Shown: positions 33,645-42,396 of the stretch, one piece after another
Layout of the letters: every line of letters begins with the position of its first letter
How positions within the stretch are numbered: position 1 is the stretch's first letter
Assembly (NCBI GenBank): GCA_020846975.1
Contig: JADLCX010000058.1
Span: 248,001 to 312,000, forward strand
DNA length: 64,000 nt
Source of the DNA: Phycisphaerales bacterium
GTDB taxonomy: Bacteria > Planctomycetota > Phycisphaerae > Phycisphaerales > UBA1924
Direction: 5' to 3'
The notes under the pieces: model-generated
The model's input: only the letters and a program-made list of their open reading frames with translations
Database searches by the model: none
What the model was told of the DNA's origin: nothing
Translations under genes and position numbers: made by a program

Positions 33645-34466
33645 ATGTTCGATTCCCACCGCTTGTTCGTCCTGACGTACCCGCTTCGCCGGCTCAGCGA
33701 GCTGATCATCGGCTTCGCGGGTGCCAGGGACGCCGGGCGGTCGGGCCATCCGAACGGGTCGCGGGTGCAGGCCGGGATCGCGCGGGTCGCTCGAGCGTTG
33801 GGCGTGTTGGGGGTGGTAGGGGCGGTGGGGGCGGTGGGGGGGATGGGGGGGTGCGGGTTCACCGTTGAGCCCCCCGCCGCGCCGGATCAGCCCGTCACTG
33901 TCTTTCTCGCCCGCCAGGGCGTTCACACCAGCCTGCTGCTCCCTCGGGATAACGGCACGCTCGCGCACTACTCCTACAGCAGGTGGGATTGGGCCGCGCT
34001 GGACCGTGACCAGTTCTATCGCGCCCCCTTCGCCGTGCTCTTGCCAGGTCCGGGCGCGCTGGGCTACCGCGACATGCACGGCCCCGCCACCTACGACCAC
34101 CTTGCCGCCTGCCCCGACCTGTGGGGCGATGCGCCTCCGAAACAGGGTATCTACCCGATCGAGGTTTCGGCCGCGGCGTGCCGCCTCTGTCTTTCCGAAC
34201 TCGATGCCCGGTGGAAACTCTCGCAATCCACCGCCCTCTACAACCAGAAGCGAGACATGACGTTTGTCCAGGATGGAGCGTCGTACTCCATGGGCCACAC
34301 CTGCAACACCGAGACGGCGCAGTGGCTCCGCGAACTCGGGTGCAAGGTCACCGGCACCGCCATGACCTCCGATGTCAGCGTCGCGGCTCCACCCGGCGGG
34401 GCCGAGCGACCCCTCGTTCGCAGGTCCTCCGGCACGGGAGACATGGGAGCCTCTCCCGAACGGTAA
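33645..34466 (+). CDS. DUF2459-like lipoprotein or membrane-anchored protein
   Basis: A 273-residue protein. A Gly/Val-rich hydrophobic stretch with a lipobox-like GMGGC lies at residues ~51-70, an unusual distance from the chosen ATG; a GTG near 33766 would give a shorter, more normal signal. The domain after it (VTVFLARQGVHTSLLLPRDN, GDAPPKQGIYPIEV, YSMGHTCNTETAQWL) resembles DUF2459, a family of unknown function with a conserved His and Cys/Asn pattern reminiscent of NlpC-type hydrolases. The DNA coding the hydrophobic stretch is extremely G-rich (33808-33853). Confidence 0.6.
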   Translation: MFDSHRLFVLTYPLRRLSELIIGFAGARDAGRSGHPNGSRVQAGIARVARALGVLGVVGAVGAVGGMGGCGFTVEPPAAPDQPVTVFLARQGVHTSLLLPRDNGTLAHYSYSRWDWAALDRDQFYRAPFAVLLPGPGALGYRDMHGPATYDHLAACPDLWGDAPPKQGIYPIEVSAAACRLCLSELDARWKLSQSTALYNQKRDMTFVQDGASYSMGHTCNTETAQWLRELGCKVTGTAMTSDVSVAAPPGGAERPLVRRSSGTGDMGASPER

Positions 34467-34546
34467 CGCGGCCAGCATAACGTTCTCTTCGCGGCCGGAG
34501 GACAGCACGGGTTCGGTGATCTCGCCCCCTCCCCTCTTTCAACGCC

Positions 34547-35692
34547 ATGACCACCACGCTCCACACCGCCACGACCGAGTTCGAGAAAAAGGACCGCTGC
34601 GCCGACCTTGACCACCGCCCGCGGGTCATGCTCGGCAAGATGGGCCTCGACGGTCACGACCGCGGCGTCAAGGTCATCGCCCGCGCCCTCCGCGATTCCG
34701 GTGTCCATGTCATCTACTCCGGCCTCTGGCAGACGCCCCGCTCGCTGGCCATCTCCGCGCGCGACGAGGACTGCGACGTCATCGCCGCGAGCATGATGTC
34801 CAACTCGCACCTGGTCCTCGGGCCCAGGCTGATCGAGGCGCTCGGACAGCTCGGCCGCGCCGACCTGCCCGTCTACATGGGCGGGATCCTCCCGCAGGAG
34901 GACATCCCCACCCTGCTCGCCGGCGGTGTCGCCAAGTGCTTCTCCACCGGCACCGGCCTGCTCGACATCGTCGAGGCCGTGCGCGGCGCGACGCGGAAAC
35001 TCGACCCCGTCATCCCCAACGGCACGCCCGCGGCCCAACTCGCCCGCGATATCTCGCTCATTCACGAGGGTCGCCCGCTCCGACCCGATGCCGCCAGGCG
35101 CAGGCCCCGCCGGGTCATCGGCATCACCGGCTCGCCCGGCGCGGGAAAGTCCACGCTGGTCGCCCAGCTTGTCGGCGAGTTCACACGCCGCGCCATCGAC
35201 AATCCGTCCATGGGCCGGTGCGCCGTCATCGCCTTCGACCCCAAGAGCCCCATCACCGGCGGCGCGCTCCTCGGCGATCGCCTCCGCGTCGATTTCAACA
35301 ACCTCGACGAGGCCGTTTTCTACCGTTCGCTCGCCATCAGCGGCGAGGACTACCACGCCGTCCCCGAGATCATCGAACTCATCGGCGGCGCGGGATTCGA
35401 CACGGTGTTTATCGAGACCGTCGGCGCGGGTCAGAACGAGACCCGCATCCGCCAGCACGTCGGCCGCACCGCCGTCGTCCTCACCCCGGGCATGGGCGAT
35501 GCCGTGCAGATGGACAAGGCCGGGATCCTCGAGATCGCCGACGTCTTCGTCTGCAACAAGGCCGACCACCCCGGCGAGAACGAGCTCGTCCGCGATCTCC
35601 GCGATGTCGCCGGCAAGCGGCCGATCATCGAGACCGTTGCGACCAGGGGACAGGGAACGCCCGAACTGCTCCAAGCCCTCCTCTCGACCTGA
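34547..35692 (+). CDS. B12-binding domain fused to MeaB/ArgK-type GTPase
   Basis: A 381-residue fusion. Residues ~23-150 are a cobalamin-binding domain of the mutase type: VMLGKMGLDGHDRG, in which His37 would ligate cobalt, then ASMMSNSHL and MGGILPQED. Residues ~185-380 are a G3E GTPase of the MeaB/ArgK kind, with Walker A GSPGAGKST, IETVGAGQNE and NKAD. Such GTPases load and protect B12-dependent acyl-CoA mutases. IcmF fuses the same two domains with the mutase itself; here the mutase is absent. It probably serves as B12 subunit plus chaperone for a mutase encoded elsewhere. Confidence 0.85.
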   Translation: MTTTLHTATTEFEKKDRCADLDHRPRVMLGKMGLDGHDRGVKVIARALRDSGVHVIYSGLWQTPRSLAISARDEDCDVIAASMMSNSHLVLGPRLIEALGQLGRADLPVYMGGILPQEDIPTLLAGGVAKCFSTGTGLLDIVEAVRGATRKLDPVIPNGTPAAQLARDISLIHEGRPLRPDAARRRPRRVIGITGSPGAGKSTLVAQLVGEFTRRAIDNPSMGRCAVIAFDPKSPITGGALLGDRLRVDFNNLDEAVFYRSLAISGEDYHAVPEIIELIGGAGFDTVFIETVGAGQNETRIRQHVGRTAVVLTPGMGDAVQMDKAGILEIADVFVCNKADHPGENELVRDLRDVAGKRPIIETVATRGQGTPELLQALLST

Positions 35693-35773
35693 TGCCTCGA
35701 TGTCTCATGCCTTGATGCCTTGTTCTTTCGTCAACCCGGGTTTCTAATCCGCGTCAATCCGCGGCCAAGAGCC

Positions 35774-36769
35774 ATGCCCGCCGCCCCCCCCGCACCCCAC
35801 ACGATGCAGTGCATGGAGATCTGGGGTGGAAACCGCCGCGTCTCCACCAGCATCAACATGCCCGGCCTCGACGCCTGGGTCTTCAGCAGCCCCTTCGCCG
35901 ACCCGCAGGGGGAGGGCGCCGCTTCCGACTCCGGCGGCGACATCCACTACCTCTCCAGTTGCGCCACCGGCCGAATCTCCCGCATGTTCGTTGCCGATGT
36001 CAGTGGTCACGGCGCGGCCGTCTCCGCCGCGGCCGGCGACCTGCGCCGGCTCATGGGCCGCTTCTCCAACTACATCGATCAGGGCCGCTTCGTCGAGGCC
36101 GTCAACCGACGATTCGGCGAACTCCAGTCTCAGGGCGAATCGTTCGCCGGCCTCTTCGCCACCGCCGTCGTCGCGACCTACTTCTCCCCGACCGACGAAC
36201 TCACCCTCAGCAACGCCGGCCACCCGCGCCCGTTCTGGTTCGAGTCCCGCGCCCGCCGCTGGACCGCGCTCGATGCCCCATCCCATCCGCGTCGCACCGA
36301 CCCGGCCGATCTTCCCCTGGGCGTGCTCGCCGACACGGTCTACTCCCACCGCGCCATCCGCCTCGCGCCCGACGACCTCGTGCTCATCTACACCGACCCG
36401 CTCCTCGAAACCCGCGACCCTTCCGGCCGCCAACTGGGTCAGCACGGGCTGGCCGGCCTCCTCGAATCCGTCGATCCCGCCAACGCCCCGGCCTTCATCC
36501 CCTCCCTGCTCGATGCGATCGCTCGATACGCCGGCCTGCCGCCGGTGATCGATGGATCGATCAGCCTCGACGACGACGCCACGCTGCTGTTGCTCCGTCG
36601 CAACGGCCAAAAGCCCGCGCCCTCGCCGCTCCTGGGGCTCAAGGCCACCGGCCGCCTTATCGCCCGCGCCGCCGGCTCGCTCTTCCGTCGCGACCTGATC
36701 GCCACATTTCCCGAACTCAGCCGCCGCGCCATCCTCGGCGCGATCAGCGACCGCTTCACCCGCAAGTAG
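35774..36769 (+). CDS. SpoIIE-type PP2C phosphatase
   Basis: A 331-residue protein with a PP2C-like domain of the SpoIIE/RsbU group, which dephosphorylates anti-sigma-factor antagonists or similar regulators. Metal-site motifs are SGGDIHYL, FVADVSGHGAAVS and LSNAGHPRPFWFE, and DDATLLLLRR ends the domain at about residue 275. A C-terminal basic tail of about 55 residues follows. No sensor domain precedes it, so input must come from a partner. ATG 35774 is preferred; the upstream extension crosses a short dispersed repeat (35745-35770). Regulator partners are not adjacent. Confidence 0.82.
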   Translation: MPAAPPAPHTMQCMEIWGGNRRVSTSINMPGLDAWVFSSPFADPQGEGAASDSGGDIHYLSSCATGRISRMFVADVSGHGAAVSAAAGDLRRLMGRFSNYIDQGRFVEAVNRRFGELQSQGESFAGLFATAVVATYFSPTDELTLSNAGHPRPFWFESRARRWTALDAPSHPRRTDPADLPLGVLADTVYSHRAIRLAPDDLVLIYTDPLLETRDPSGRQLGQHGLAGLLESVDPANAPAFIPSLLDAIARYAGLPPVIDGSISLDDDATLLLLRRNGQKPAPSPLLGLKATGRLIARAAGSLFRRDLIATFPELSRRAILGAISDRFTRK

Positions 36770-36863
36770 CGAACAAACGCGCGCCCGCCCCCGCCCACAA
36801 GGCTCGGCGCTTCCACGCCTTGTCCTTCACCCCCTCACCCCGCCACCCCGCCACCCCCTCCCC

Positions 36864-38840
36864 TCACGGTCCCTTCCCCGCATCCGCCTGCTTCTTCACG
36901 CGGTTGTCGTTGTACTTCACGTTCAGCCGCGTCTCCAGCGCGCTCAGCGAGAACGGATCCTCCCGCGTCTGGTTCTCCGCCTGCCGCATCCGGTTGATCA
37001 ACTGCGCCCCGGCCATCGGTCCCGCCGAGCGGAATCGCTCCTCGGTCATCGGCGACACCGTGGTGATCTTCGCCGCGCCGATCCCCAGGCTCTTCGCGAC
37101 CGGCGTGATCACCAGCCGCGCCGACGCGTCCTGCGTCGAAAGGTCCGTCAGCGGGTCCAACTTCGCCGCCGCCGCCAGCACCGCCTTGCGGAAGTCCTCG
37201 TGATCCAGGTCCGCGTTCGTCGGCGATATCCCCGACTCCCGCACCGTCAAGCCCGACAGCACCGGCAACTCGTCCGCCACCGTCGCCGCTCCGGTCTTGG
37301 CCAGCGCGGCGATCGCGTCCGGCGCGGTCTCGGCCAGCAGCCGGTACCCGCCCAGGTTGTCCTTCATCCGCTGGAAGCCCGCCAGCCGCTTCACATCGCT
37401 CTTCACCCGGTCCTCGATCTCCGTGTACGCCTCGGGAGCCGACTCCTTCCTCGCGTCCAGCACCATGAAGTAGTACCGGTTGCCCGACGGGTCCGCCGTG
37501 TACTCCAGCGACGGAATCCCCGCCTGCAACAGGCCCTGGTTCCGCCCGGCCAACTCGCGCACCTTCATCGCGGCCTCGGCGAACGACTCGCTCTGGTTCC
37601 CCCGCTTCACCGACGATTCCCCGATCCCCGGAAACGCCGAGAGTTCCTTCGCCGTCAGCCAGTTCGCGTCCAGGATCGAAACGCTCGGCAACGCGATCGT
37701 CGTGCCCGAGGTCTCCTTCACCCGCTTCTCCACCGTCGCCGCCAGCGACTGCATCTTGAACCCGCCGGTCGCCCAGTCCGCCGGCAGTTTCTTGTAGTCC
37801 CCGTCCGCCTCCAGTTTCCGGGTCGCCTTCTCGATCTCGGCCTTCACGATCTGGTCGATCGCCTTCAGCACGCGGTCGAGCTGCTCGGCACGAACCTCGT
37901 CCTCGATCTTCACCATCGCCGCCTGCGCCGCCTCCTCGCTCGGCGGCGTGCCCGTCGGGAACTGCTTCAGGAACCGCTTCCGAACCTCCACCGCCTCCGG
38001 CGTCAGGCCCGTCTGGATCGCGTTCCGATCGATCGTCATGAACGCCAGCTTGACGCGGTCGGGCATCAGGTACCCGATCCCGAACTCGCCCTCGCCCGGC
38101 TTGGTCCCCTTGAAGCGGTCGAAGTGCGCACGCATCTCCTCCGCCGTCGGCTCCTTCGTCTCGCCCGGAGCTCGGTCCGGCGGGATGAACACCGCGTCCG
38201 CCTTCGCCGAGTCGGCGATCTCCTTCAGCCCCGCGATCATCCGCGGCCCGGAAAGCCTCGCCGCCGCGGTGTTCTGGTACGCCACCCGCATCCTCGTGAT
38301 CGCGTGCAGCTTGCCCAGCGCGCGATACGCCTGGTCCTCGCTCAGCCGCGCCTGGCCCATCGCGCTCGGCAGCCGACGCGTCGCCAGTTCCTCCGTCAAC
38401 TGCTTGACCTTCGGCTTCATCGGCCCGATGAACTGCTCGACCTGCTGCATCGGCAGGCCCATCCGCGTGTACTGCTCATACTGCATCGCGACCGCCGCCC
38501 GCGCCAGTTCCGGCAGGAAGTCGATCCCGTCGCTCTTGCCGCCGGCGAACCCCTGCCGCTCCGCCTCGCGGTTCAGCATGATCCAGTGCTCGGAGTTCTC
38601 GCCCCCGCCGATCCCCGCGAGGAAGCCCTCGCCCAGGAGCGACCGCAGCACGAAGAACTCACGCGAGGCGAAATCCGCGTCCGCGTACGACACACGCTTC
38701 CCGTTGATCTTGAACGCCGACCCGCCGATCGGCGTCTTGCCGAGCTGGCTGATCGTCTCCGGCAGCAGGAACGCGACCATCAGCAGCACGCCGCCGACGA
38801 CCAGGATGATGCTGTTGTACTTGCGAAGCCACTTGAGCAT
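36864..38840 (-). CDS. PpiD/SurA-like membrane-anchored folding factor
   Basis: A 658-residue protein with one N-terminal helix (NSIILVVGGVLLMVAFLL) and a long, charged, mainly helical periplasmic part, laid out like PpiD (SurA_N-like domain then parvulin-like region). Marks include INGKRVSYADAD near the start and YYFMVLDARKESAPEAYTEIEDRVKSDV (in parts) near residue 460, the usual parvulin-to-tail junction. A clear parvulin catalytic core is not obvious to me, so it may be chaperone-only. It is likely in the inner membrane facing the periplasm. Confidence 0.65.
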   Translation of the reverse strand: MLKWLRKYNSIILVVGGVLLMVAFLLPETISQLGKTPIGGSAFKINGKRVSYADADFASREFFVLRSLLGEGFLAGIGGGENSEHWIMLNREAERQGFAGGKSDGIDFLPELARAAVAMQYEQYTRMGLPMQQVEQFIGPMKPKVKQLTEELATRRLPSAMGQARLSEDQAYRALGKLHAITRMRVAYQNTAAARLSGPRMIAGLKEIADSAKADAVFIPPDRAPGETKEPTAEEMRAHFDRFKGTKPGEGEFGIGYLMPDRVKLAFMTIDRNAIQTGLTPEAVEVRKRFLKQFPTGTPPSEEAAQAAMVKIEDEVRAEQLDRVLKAIDQIVKAEIEKATRKLEADGDYKKLPADWATGGFKMQSLAATVEKRVKETSGTTIALPSVSILDANWLTAKELSAFPGIGESSVKRGNQSESFAEAAMKVRELAGRNQGLLQAGIPSLEYTADPSGNRYYFMVLDARKESAPEAYTEIEDRVKSDVKRLAGFQRMKDNLGGYRLLAETAPDAIAALAKTGAATVADELPVLSGLTVRESGISPTNADLDHEDFRKAVLAAAAKLDPLTDLSTQDASARLVITPVAKSLGIGAAKITTVSPMTEERFRSAGPMAGAQLINRMRQAENQTREDPFSLSALETRLNVKYNDNRVKKQADAGKGP

Positions 38841-38867
38841 GGGTGGGGAGGGGTAAGGGGAGGGGTT

Positions 38868-39284
38868 TCAGGTCTGAGTGACGGCTGGCTCGCCGTCTGG
38901 ATATCGACTATCCGACCGTGCTTTCGCAGCGATCTTCTTCCGCAGTGAGACGAGCATTCGGCTGATTTGCGACACTTCGTCCAACGCTCGGGCCAAGTCC
39001 TGGCCTTTCGCATACCCGAGCTTCTCGATCAAGAGCAGGTAAGTCTCGAGCTCCATCAACGACCCGCGAGCGATGGACAAGAAGTTGCAAAACGCTCGTG
39101 GACCTCCGCGGGCGTGCCCTTCGGCGATGTTGGCCGGAACGGAGATGGCCGAACGGCAAATCTGAGGGGACAGGACAAAGCGTTCACGGTCTGGCAGGAT
39201 ACGAGTCAGGGTGTAGACAATCTGAACCAGCTCCATTGAGCGTTGCCAGACGATCAGGTCCCGATGCGATTGAATCCGGACCAC
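38868..39284 (-). CDS. four-helix-bundle protein (23S rRNA intervening-sequence type)
   Basis: A 138-residue protein of the S23/IVP family, first known from intervening sequences in 23S rRNA genes and now found widely as single genes. Marks are LIVWQRSMELV, FVLSPQICRSAISVPANIAEG, and the final LVSLRKKI. It forms a homopentameric helical bundle in known structures; the role is unknown. Here it is not in an rRNA gene but lies 46 bp downstream of rpsD on the same strand. The GTG start leads into VRIQSHRDL. Confidence 0.88.
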   Translation of the reverse strand: MVRIQSHRDLIVWQRSMELVQIVYTLTRILPDRERFVLSPQICRSAISVPANIAEGHARGGPRAFCNFLSIARGSLMELETYLLLIEKLGYAKGQDLARALDEVSQISRMLVSLRKKIAAKARSDSRYPDGEPAVTQT

Positions 39285-39330
39285 GGTCTCATGCCTTTTC
39301 TGTAACCTTGAACCTGTCCCCTCTCAACTC

Positions 39331-39930
39331 TTACCGGTAGAACTCGATAATGAGGTTCGTATTCACGTCGAACGGAACCTGGTCGCTCGTCGGCAGCGCC
39401 ACCACGCGGATCGTCAACTCGCCCGGGTTGAAGTCCAGCCACCCAGGCACCTCGTGCCCGGACAGCGACTCCATGTTCTCCCGCGTCAGTTTCTGGATCT
39501 TCGTCTTCAGCGTGATCACATCGCCCACGCTCACGCCGAAGCTCGGACGATCGACCTTCCGACCGTTCACGCGAACGTGCCCGTGCGCCACGATCTGCCG
39601 CGCCGCCCAGATCGTCCGCGCCAGCCCCGCGCGCCGGATCACGTTGTCCAGCCGGCACTCCAGGATCCGCAGCAGCACCTCGCCGGTGTTGCCCGGCTGG
39701 CGCGTCGCCTCGGCGATATACCGCCGGAACTGCTTCTCCAGCACCGAGTAGTGGTGCCGCAGCTTCTGCTTCTCGTTCAGGCGGATTCCGTAGTCACGCA
39801 ACCGCCGCCCGCGGTACCCGTGCATGCCCGGCGGCGTCAGCTGACGCTTCGACGTGTGCTTCGGCACATCCTCGATTGGAGAGCCGATACGACGGGACAA
39901 CTTGAGCTTCGGACCAAGATAACGAGCCAT
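39331..39930 (-). CDS. rpsD: 30S ribosomal protein S4
   Basis: A 199-residue S4 protein, a primary 16S rRNA binder in small-subunit assembly. It starts MARYLGPKLKLSRR and has the S4 RNA-binding domain (RLDNVIRRAGLA..., VAHGHVRVNGRKVDRPS). A strong GGAAGGAG precedes the ATG. It is not in the usual rpsM-rpsK-rpsD-rpoA order but stands alone. A perfect hairpin in the leader (39967-39985) may matter for control. It lacks the zinc-binding cysteines seen in some S4 proteins. Confidence 0.95.
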   Translation of the reverse strand: MARYLGPKLKLSRRIGSPIEDVPKHTSKRQLTPPGMHGYRGRRLRDYGIRLNEKQKLRHHYSVLEKQFRRYIAEATRQPGNTGEVLLRILECRLDNVIRRAGLARTIWAARQIVAHGHVRVNGRKVDRPSFGVSVGDVITLKTKIQKLTRENMESLSGHEVPGWLDFNPGELTIRVVALPTSDQVPFDVNTNLIIEFYR

Positions 39931-39966
39931 GCGACACAACTCCTTCCGTCTCCTGGGCCTGGGTTT

Positions 39967-39985
39967 GCCGGCTCTCCGAGCCGGC
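39967..39985 (-). promoter_or_regulatory. hairpin in the rpsD leader
   Basis: A perfect 8-bp stem (GCCGGCTC/GAGCCGGC) with a 3-nt loop lies about 37 nt before the S4 start codon. S4 represses its own operon in other bacteria by binding a leader structure; whether this hairpin does so is speculation. Confidence 0.4.
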
Positions 39986-40621
39986 TTGCCTTGACCAGGG
40001 TGCTCCACCTTCAAGGGGAGCGATCCGCCGAGTTCCCGCGTCTGCGGCTCGGCAATGGGGGGGATCCGGGCATCACAACGATGTCGGGCCGCAATCAAAG
40101 GGCAGGCAACTGTCAGGATCAAGCCCACCCCGACAGAAGTCGTCTCCGCTACCGACCCGCTTTCCCGCGCGGTATGGTCATCCGCCTCCAGGTTCTCCAA
40201 ACTCGCATCGCTCCTGCACAATCGGCGTTCATGGTTTGGTCGGCACCAAGCCGCTTTCCCGCTCGAGACTCCCTGACATACGGGAGGCGCGGGATAGCGG
40301 GGCGCGAGGTGGAAATGGGCAGGGGCTGTCTGATGGTCGGGGATCGGGGTGGATGGCTTGTGGCGAATGGAAAGCCGTGCGCGGACAGCGGAGAGCGCAA
40401 GCGAGGATTCGGATGGCAAGGTGCGGAGAGAACCCGGCAGATGCCGCGCCCAAGGCCGATGCCTTGCAAGCGGTGCCGGCACACCTCATTTCACGCTAAA
40501 CGCGTGCTCGTAACCCCCGCTCCCTCCGGATTCCTCCCCTCGAACAACTCCGTCCGGCGCGAGTGCCGCTTCACCCAACCCCGATCCCACATTCACCAAG
40601 TCCGACGCAGCCTTCGCACTC
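39986..40621. other. gap between rpsD and purF
   Basis: This part of the 39931-40715 divergent gap shows no gene I can support. Open frames on both strands (about 40230-40500) lack family features. Next comes the dispersed repeat at 40622-40680. No clear -35/-10 pair was found for either gene. Confidence 0.45.
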
Positions 40622-40680
40622 GCATTGCCTCTTCTCCGTGCTCTCCGTGCCCCCCTCCGTGCCTCTGTGTCCCCGAATCT
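40622..40680. repeat. CT-rich dispersed repeat copy
   Basis: Short units of the CTCCGTG/CTCTGTG type, matching the family at 31118-31281, directly upstream of purF. Confidence 0.6.
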
Positions 40681-40715
40681 CAGTCTCCCTCGCGATCCCT
40701 ACGCTTCCACGCTCC

Positions 40716-42284
40716 ATGCCCATCCACCTCCCTCAGCTCCGCACCGACTCCCCCAAGGAAAAGTGCGCGGTCTTCGGAATCTGGGGCGGCCCCGAGCCCG
40801 CCGTCACCGCCTACATGGGCCTCTACGCCCAGCAGCACCGCGGCCAGGAATCCGCCGGTATCTGCGTCTCCAACGGCCGCACGCTCCACGCCCACACCGG
40901 CATGGGCTTGGTGGCCGAAGTCTTCGACCAGCGCACGCTCAGCGACCTTGAGAAGTTCGCGGTACCCCGGCCCTCCGCCCCGGACACGTCCGACCACGCC
41001 GCGACTCCGCCGCGGCACAAGTCGTCGGGCACAACGCCGACGACACCCGCGACCAACGGCGCAACCCGGGCAACCAGAAACACCGGCTGCGGCGCGATCG
41101 GCCACAACCGCTATTCCACCGCCGGCGGCTCGGTCTCCTGCAACGCCCAGCCCTTGCTCGAAAGCTACGTCGCCGGCCAGGTCGCCATCGCCCACAACGG
41201 CAACCTCATCAACGCCGACCTTTTCCGAGCGCTCTTCGAGGAGGCCGGCCACCTCTTCCACACAACCAGCGACACCGAGGTCATCGTCCACCTCCTCGCC
41301 TCCCCAGCCCAGCAGCGCGCCGTCGATCCCCTCGCCGCCACGCTCCGCCACCTGCAAGGGGCGTTCAGCCTCGTCCTGCTCTTCCCCGACCGCGTCGAGG
41401 CCGCCCGCGACCCGTGGGGCTGGCGTCCGCTGGTCCTCGGCAAACTCCCTGATGGCCGGCACGCCGTCGCCAGCGAGACCGTCGCCCTCGATGTCATCGG
41501 CGCCGAGTTTGTCCGCGAGGTCGAGCCCGGCGAGATCGTCACGCTCAGCGATCGCGGCGTCTCATCGCGCCGCTTCTCCGATCCCGCCCCGCGCCTCGCC
41601 CACTGCATCTTCGAGCACGTCTACTTCGCCAACCCCTCCAGCAACGTTTTCGGCCAGAACGTGCAGATGGTCCGCGAAGCCCTCGGCGCCAGGCTCTCGC
41701 AAGAGGCCGCCGTCCCCGCCGACTACGTCATGCCCATGCCCGATTCCGGCCGCTCCGCCGCCGCGGGTTACGCGCGACAGTCCGGCATCCCTTACCGCGA
41801 AGGCATCGTCCCCAACCGCTACGTCGGACGCACGTTCATCAAGCCCACCCAGGCCGAGCGCAGCGCGGCCGTCCGCCTCAAGCTCAACGTCATCCGCGAG
41901 ATGGTCAACGGCAAGCGCATCGTCGTCGTCGATGACTCGATCGTCCGCGGCACGACCACGCAGGTGAAGATGAACCAGCTCCGCGAGGCCGGCGCGAAAG
42001 AGATCCACCTCCGCATCTCCTGCCCGCCGATCCGCCACCCCTGCTACTTCGGCGTCGATTTCGCGCACCGCGACCAGCTCATCGCCCACAACAAGAGCGT
42101 CGAAGAGATCCGCGCCTTCCTCGGCGTCGATTCCCTCCATTTCCTCTCCATGCAAGGGTTGCTCGCCTGCGTCAACCGCCCCGCCGAGACCTACTGCACC
42201 GCTTGCTACTCCGGCGACTACCGCCTCGACCCGGAGCACCCAATCAGCGATGAACTCGCCACCAGCCAACTGACCATGTTCTGA
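40716..42284 (+). CDS. purF: amidophosphoribosyltransferase PurF (Fe-S type)
   Basis: A 522-residue enzyme for the first step of purine synthesis, making 5-phosphoribosylamine from PRPP and glutamine. Cys17 (KEKCAVFGIWG) is the N-terminal nucleophile after removal of a 16-residue propeptide. The glutaminase domain has QQHRGQESAG and HNGNLIN, and the PRPP loop is IVVVDDSIVRGTT. Cysteines in AHCIFEHVYFA, ISCPPIRHPC and CTACYSGDY match the ligands of the 4Fe-4S cluster in the Bacillus-type enzyme. Residues ~84-123 are a low-complexity Thr/Pro/Ala insertion before GAIGHNRYST. Confidence 0.94.
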   Translation: MPIHLPQLRTDSPKEKCAVFGIWGGPEPAVTAYMGLYAQQHRGQESAGICVSNGRTLHAHTGMGLVAEVFDQRTLSDLEKFAVPRPSAPDTSDHAATPPRHKSSGTTPTTPATNGATRATRNTGCGAIGHNRYSTAGGSVSCNAQPLLESYVAGQVAIAHNGNLINADLFRALFEEAGHLFHTTSDTEVIVHLLASPAQQRAVDPLAATLRHLQGAFSLVLLFPDRVEAARDPWGWRPLVLGKLPDGRHAVASETVALDVIGAEFVREVEPGEIVTLSDRGVSSRRFSDPAPRLAHCIFEHVYFANPSSNVFGQNVQMVREALGARLSQEAAVPADYVMPMPDSGRSAAAGYARQSGIPYREGIVPNRYVGRTFIKPTQAERSAAVRLKLNVIREMVNGKRIVVVDDSIVRGTTTQVKMNQLREAGAKEIHLRISCPPIRHPCYFGVDFAHRDQLIAHNKSVEEIRAFLGVDSLHFLSMQGLLACVNRPAETYCTACYSGDYRLDPEHPISDELATSQLTMF

Positions 42285-42330
42285 CCAATCAACGCGCCCC
42301 ACCCCCCGCGACGCCCCGCGTTTGGAACTG

Positions 42331-42358
42331 AAAAGGCCCCGGTCGTTCGACCGGGGCC
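42331..42358 (-). terminator. Rho-independent terminator of the OmpA-like gene, perhaps bidirectional
   Basis: A 9-bp all-GC/GT-rich stem (42335-42343 with 42350-42358) with a CGTTCG loop. On the minus strand it is followed by TTTT (42334-42331), which suits the gene ending at 42397. It also lies 50 nt after the purF stop. Confidence 0.8.
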
Positions 42359-42396
42359 CTCGGAGTCTCAATCCAACCCTTGCCGCCGCGGCGGTC

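Noticed and set aside
33510..34508. N-terminal extension of the acyltransferase on the minus strand
   Set aside because: It runs antisense through the whole DUF2459-like gene, whose frame has family motifs and coding bias.
40230..40500. Open frames on both strands between rpsD and purF
   Set aside because: Neither shows family motifs, a ribosome site or consistent third-position bias.
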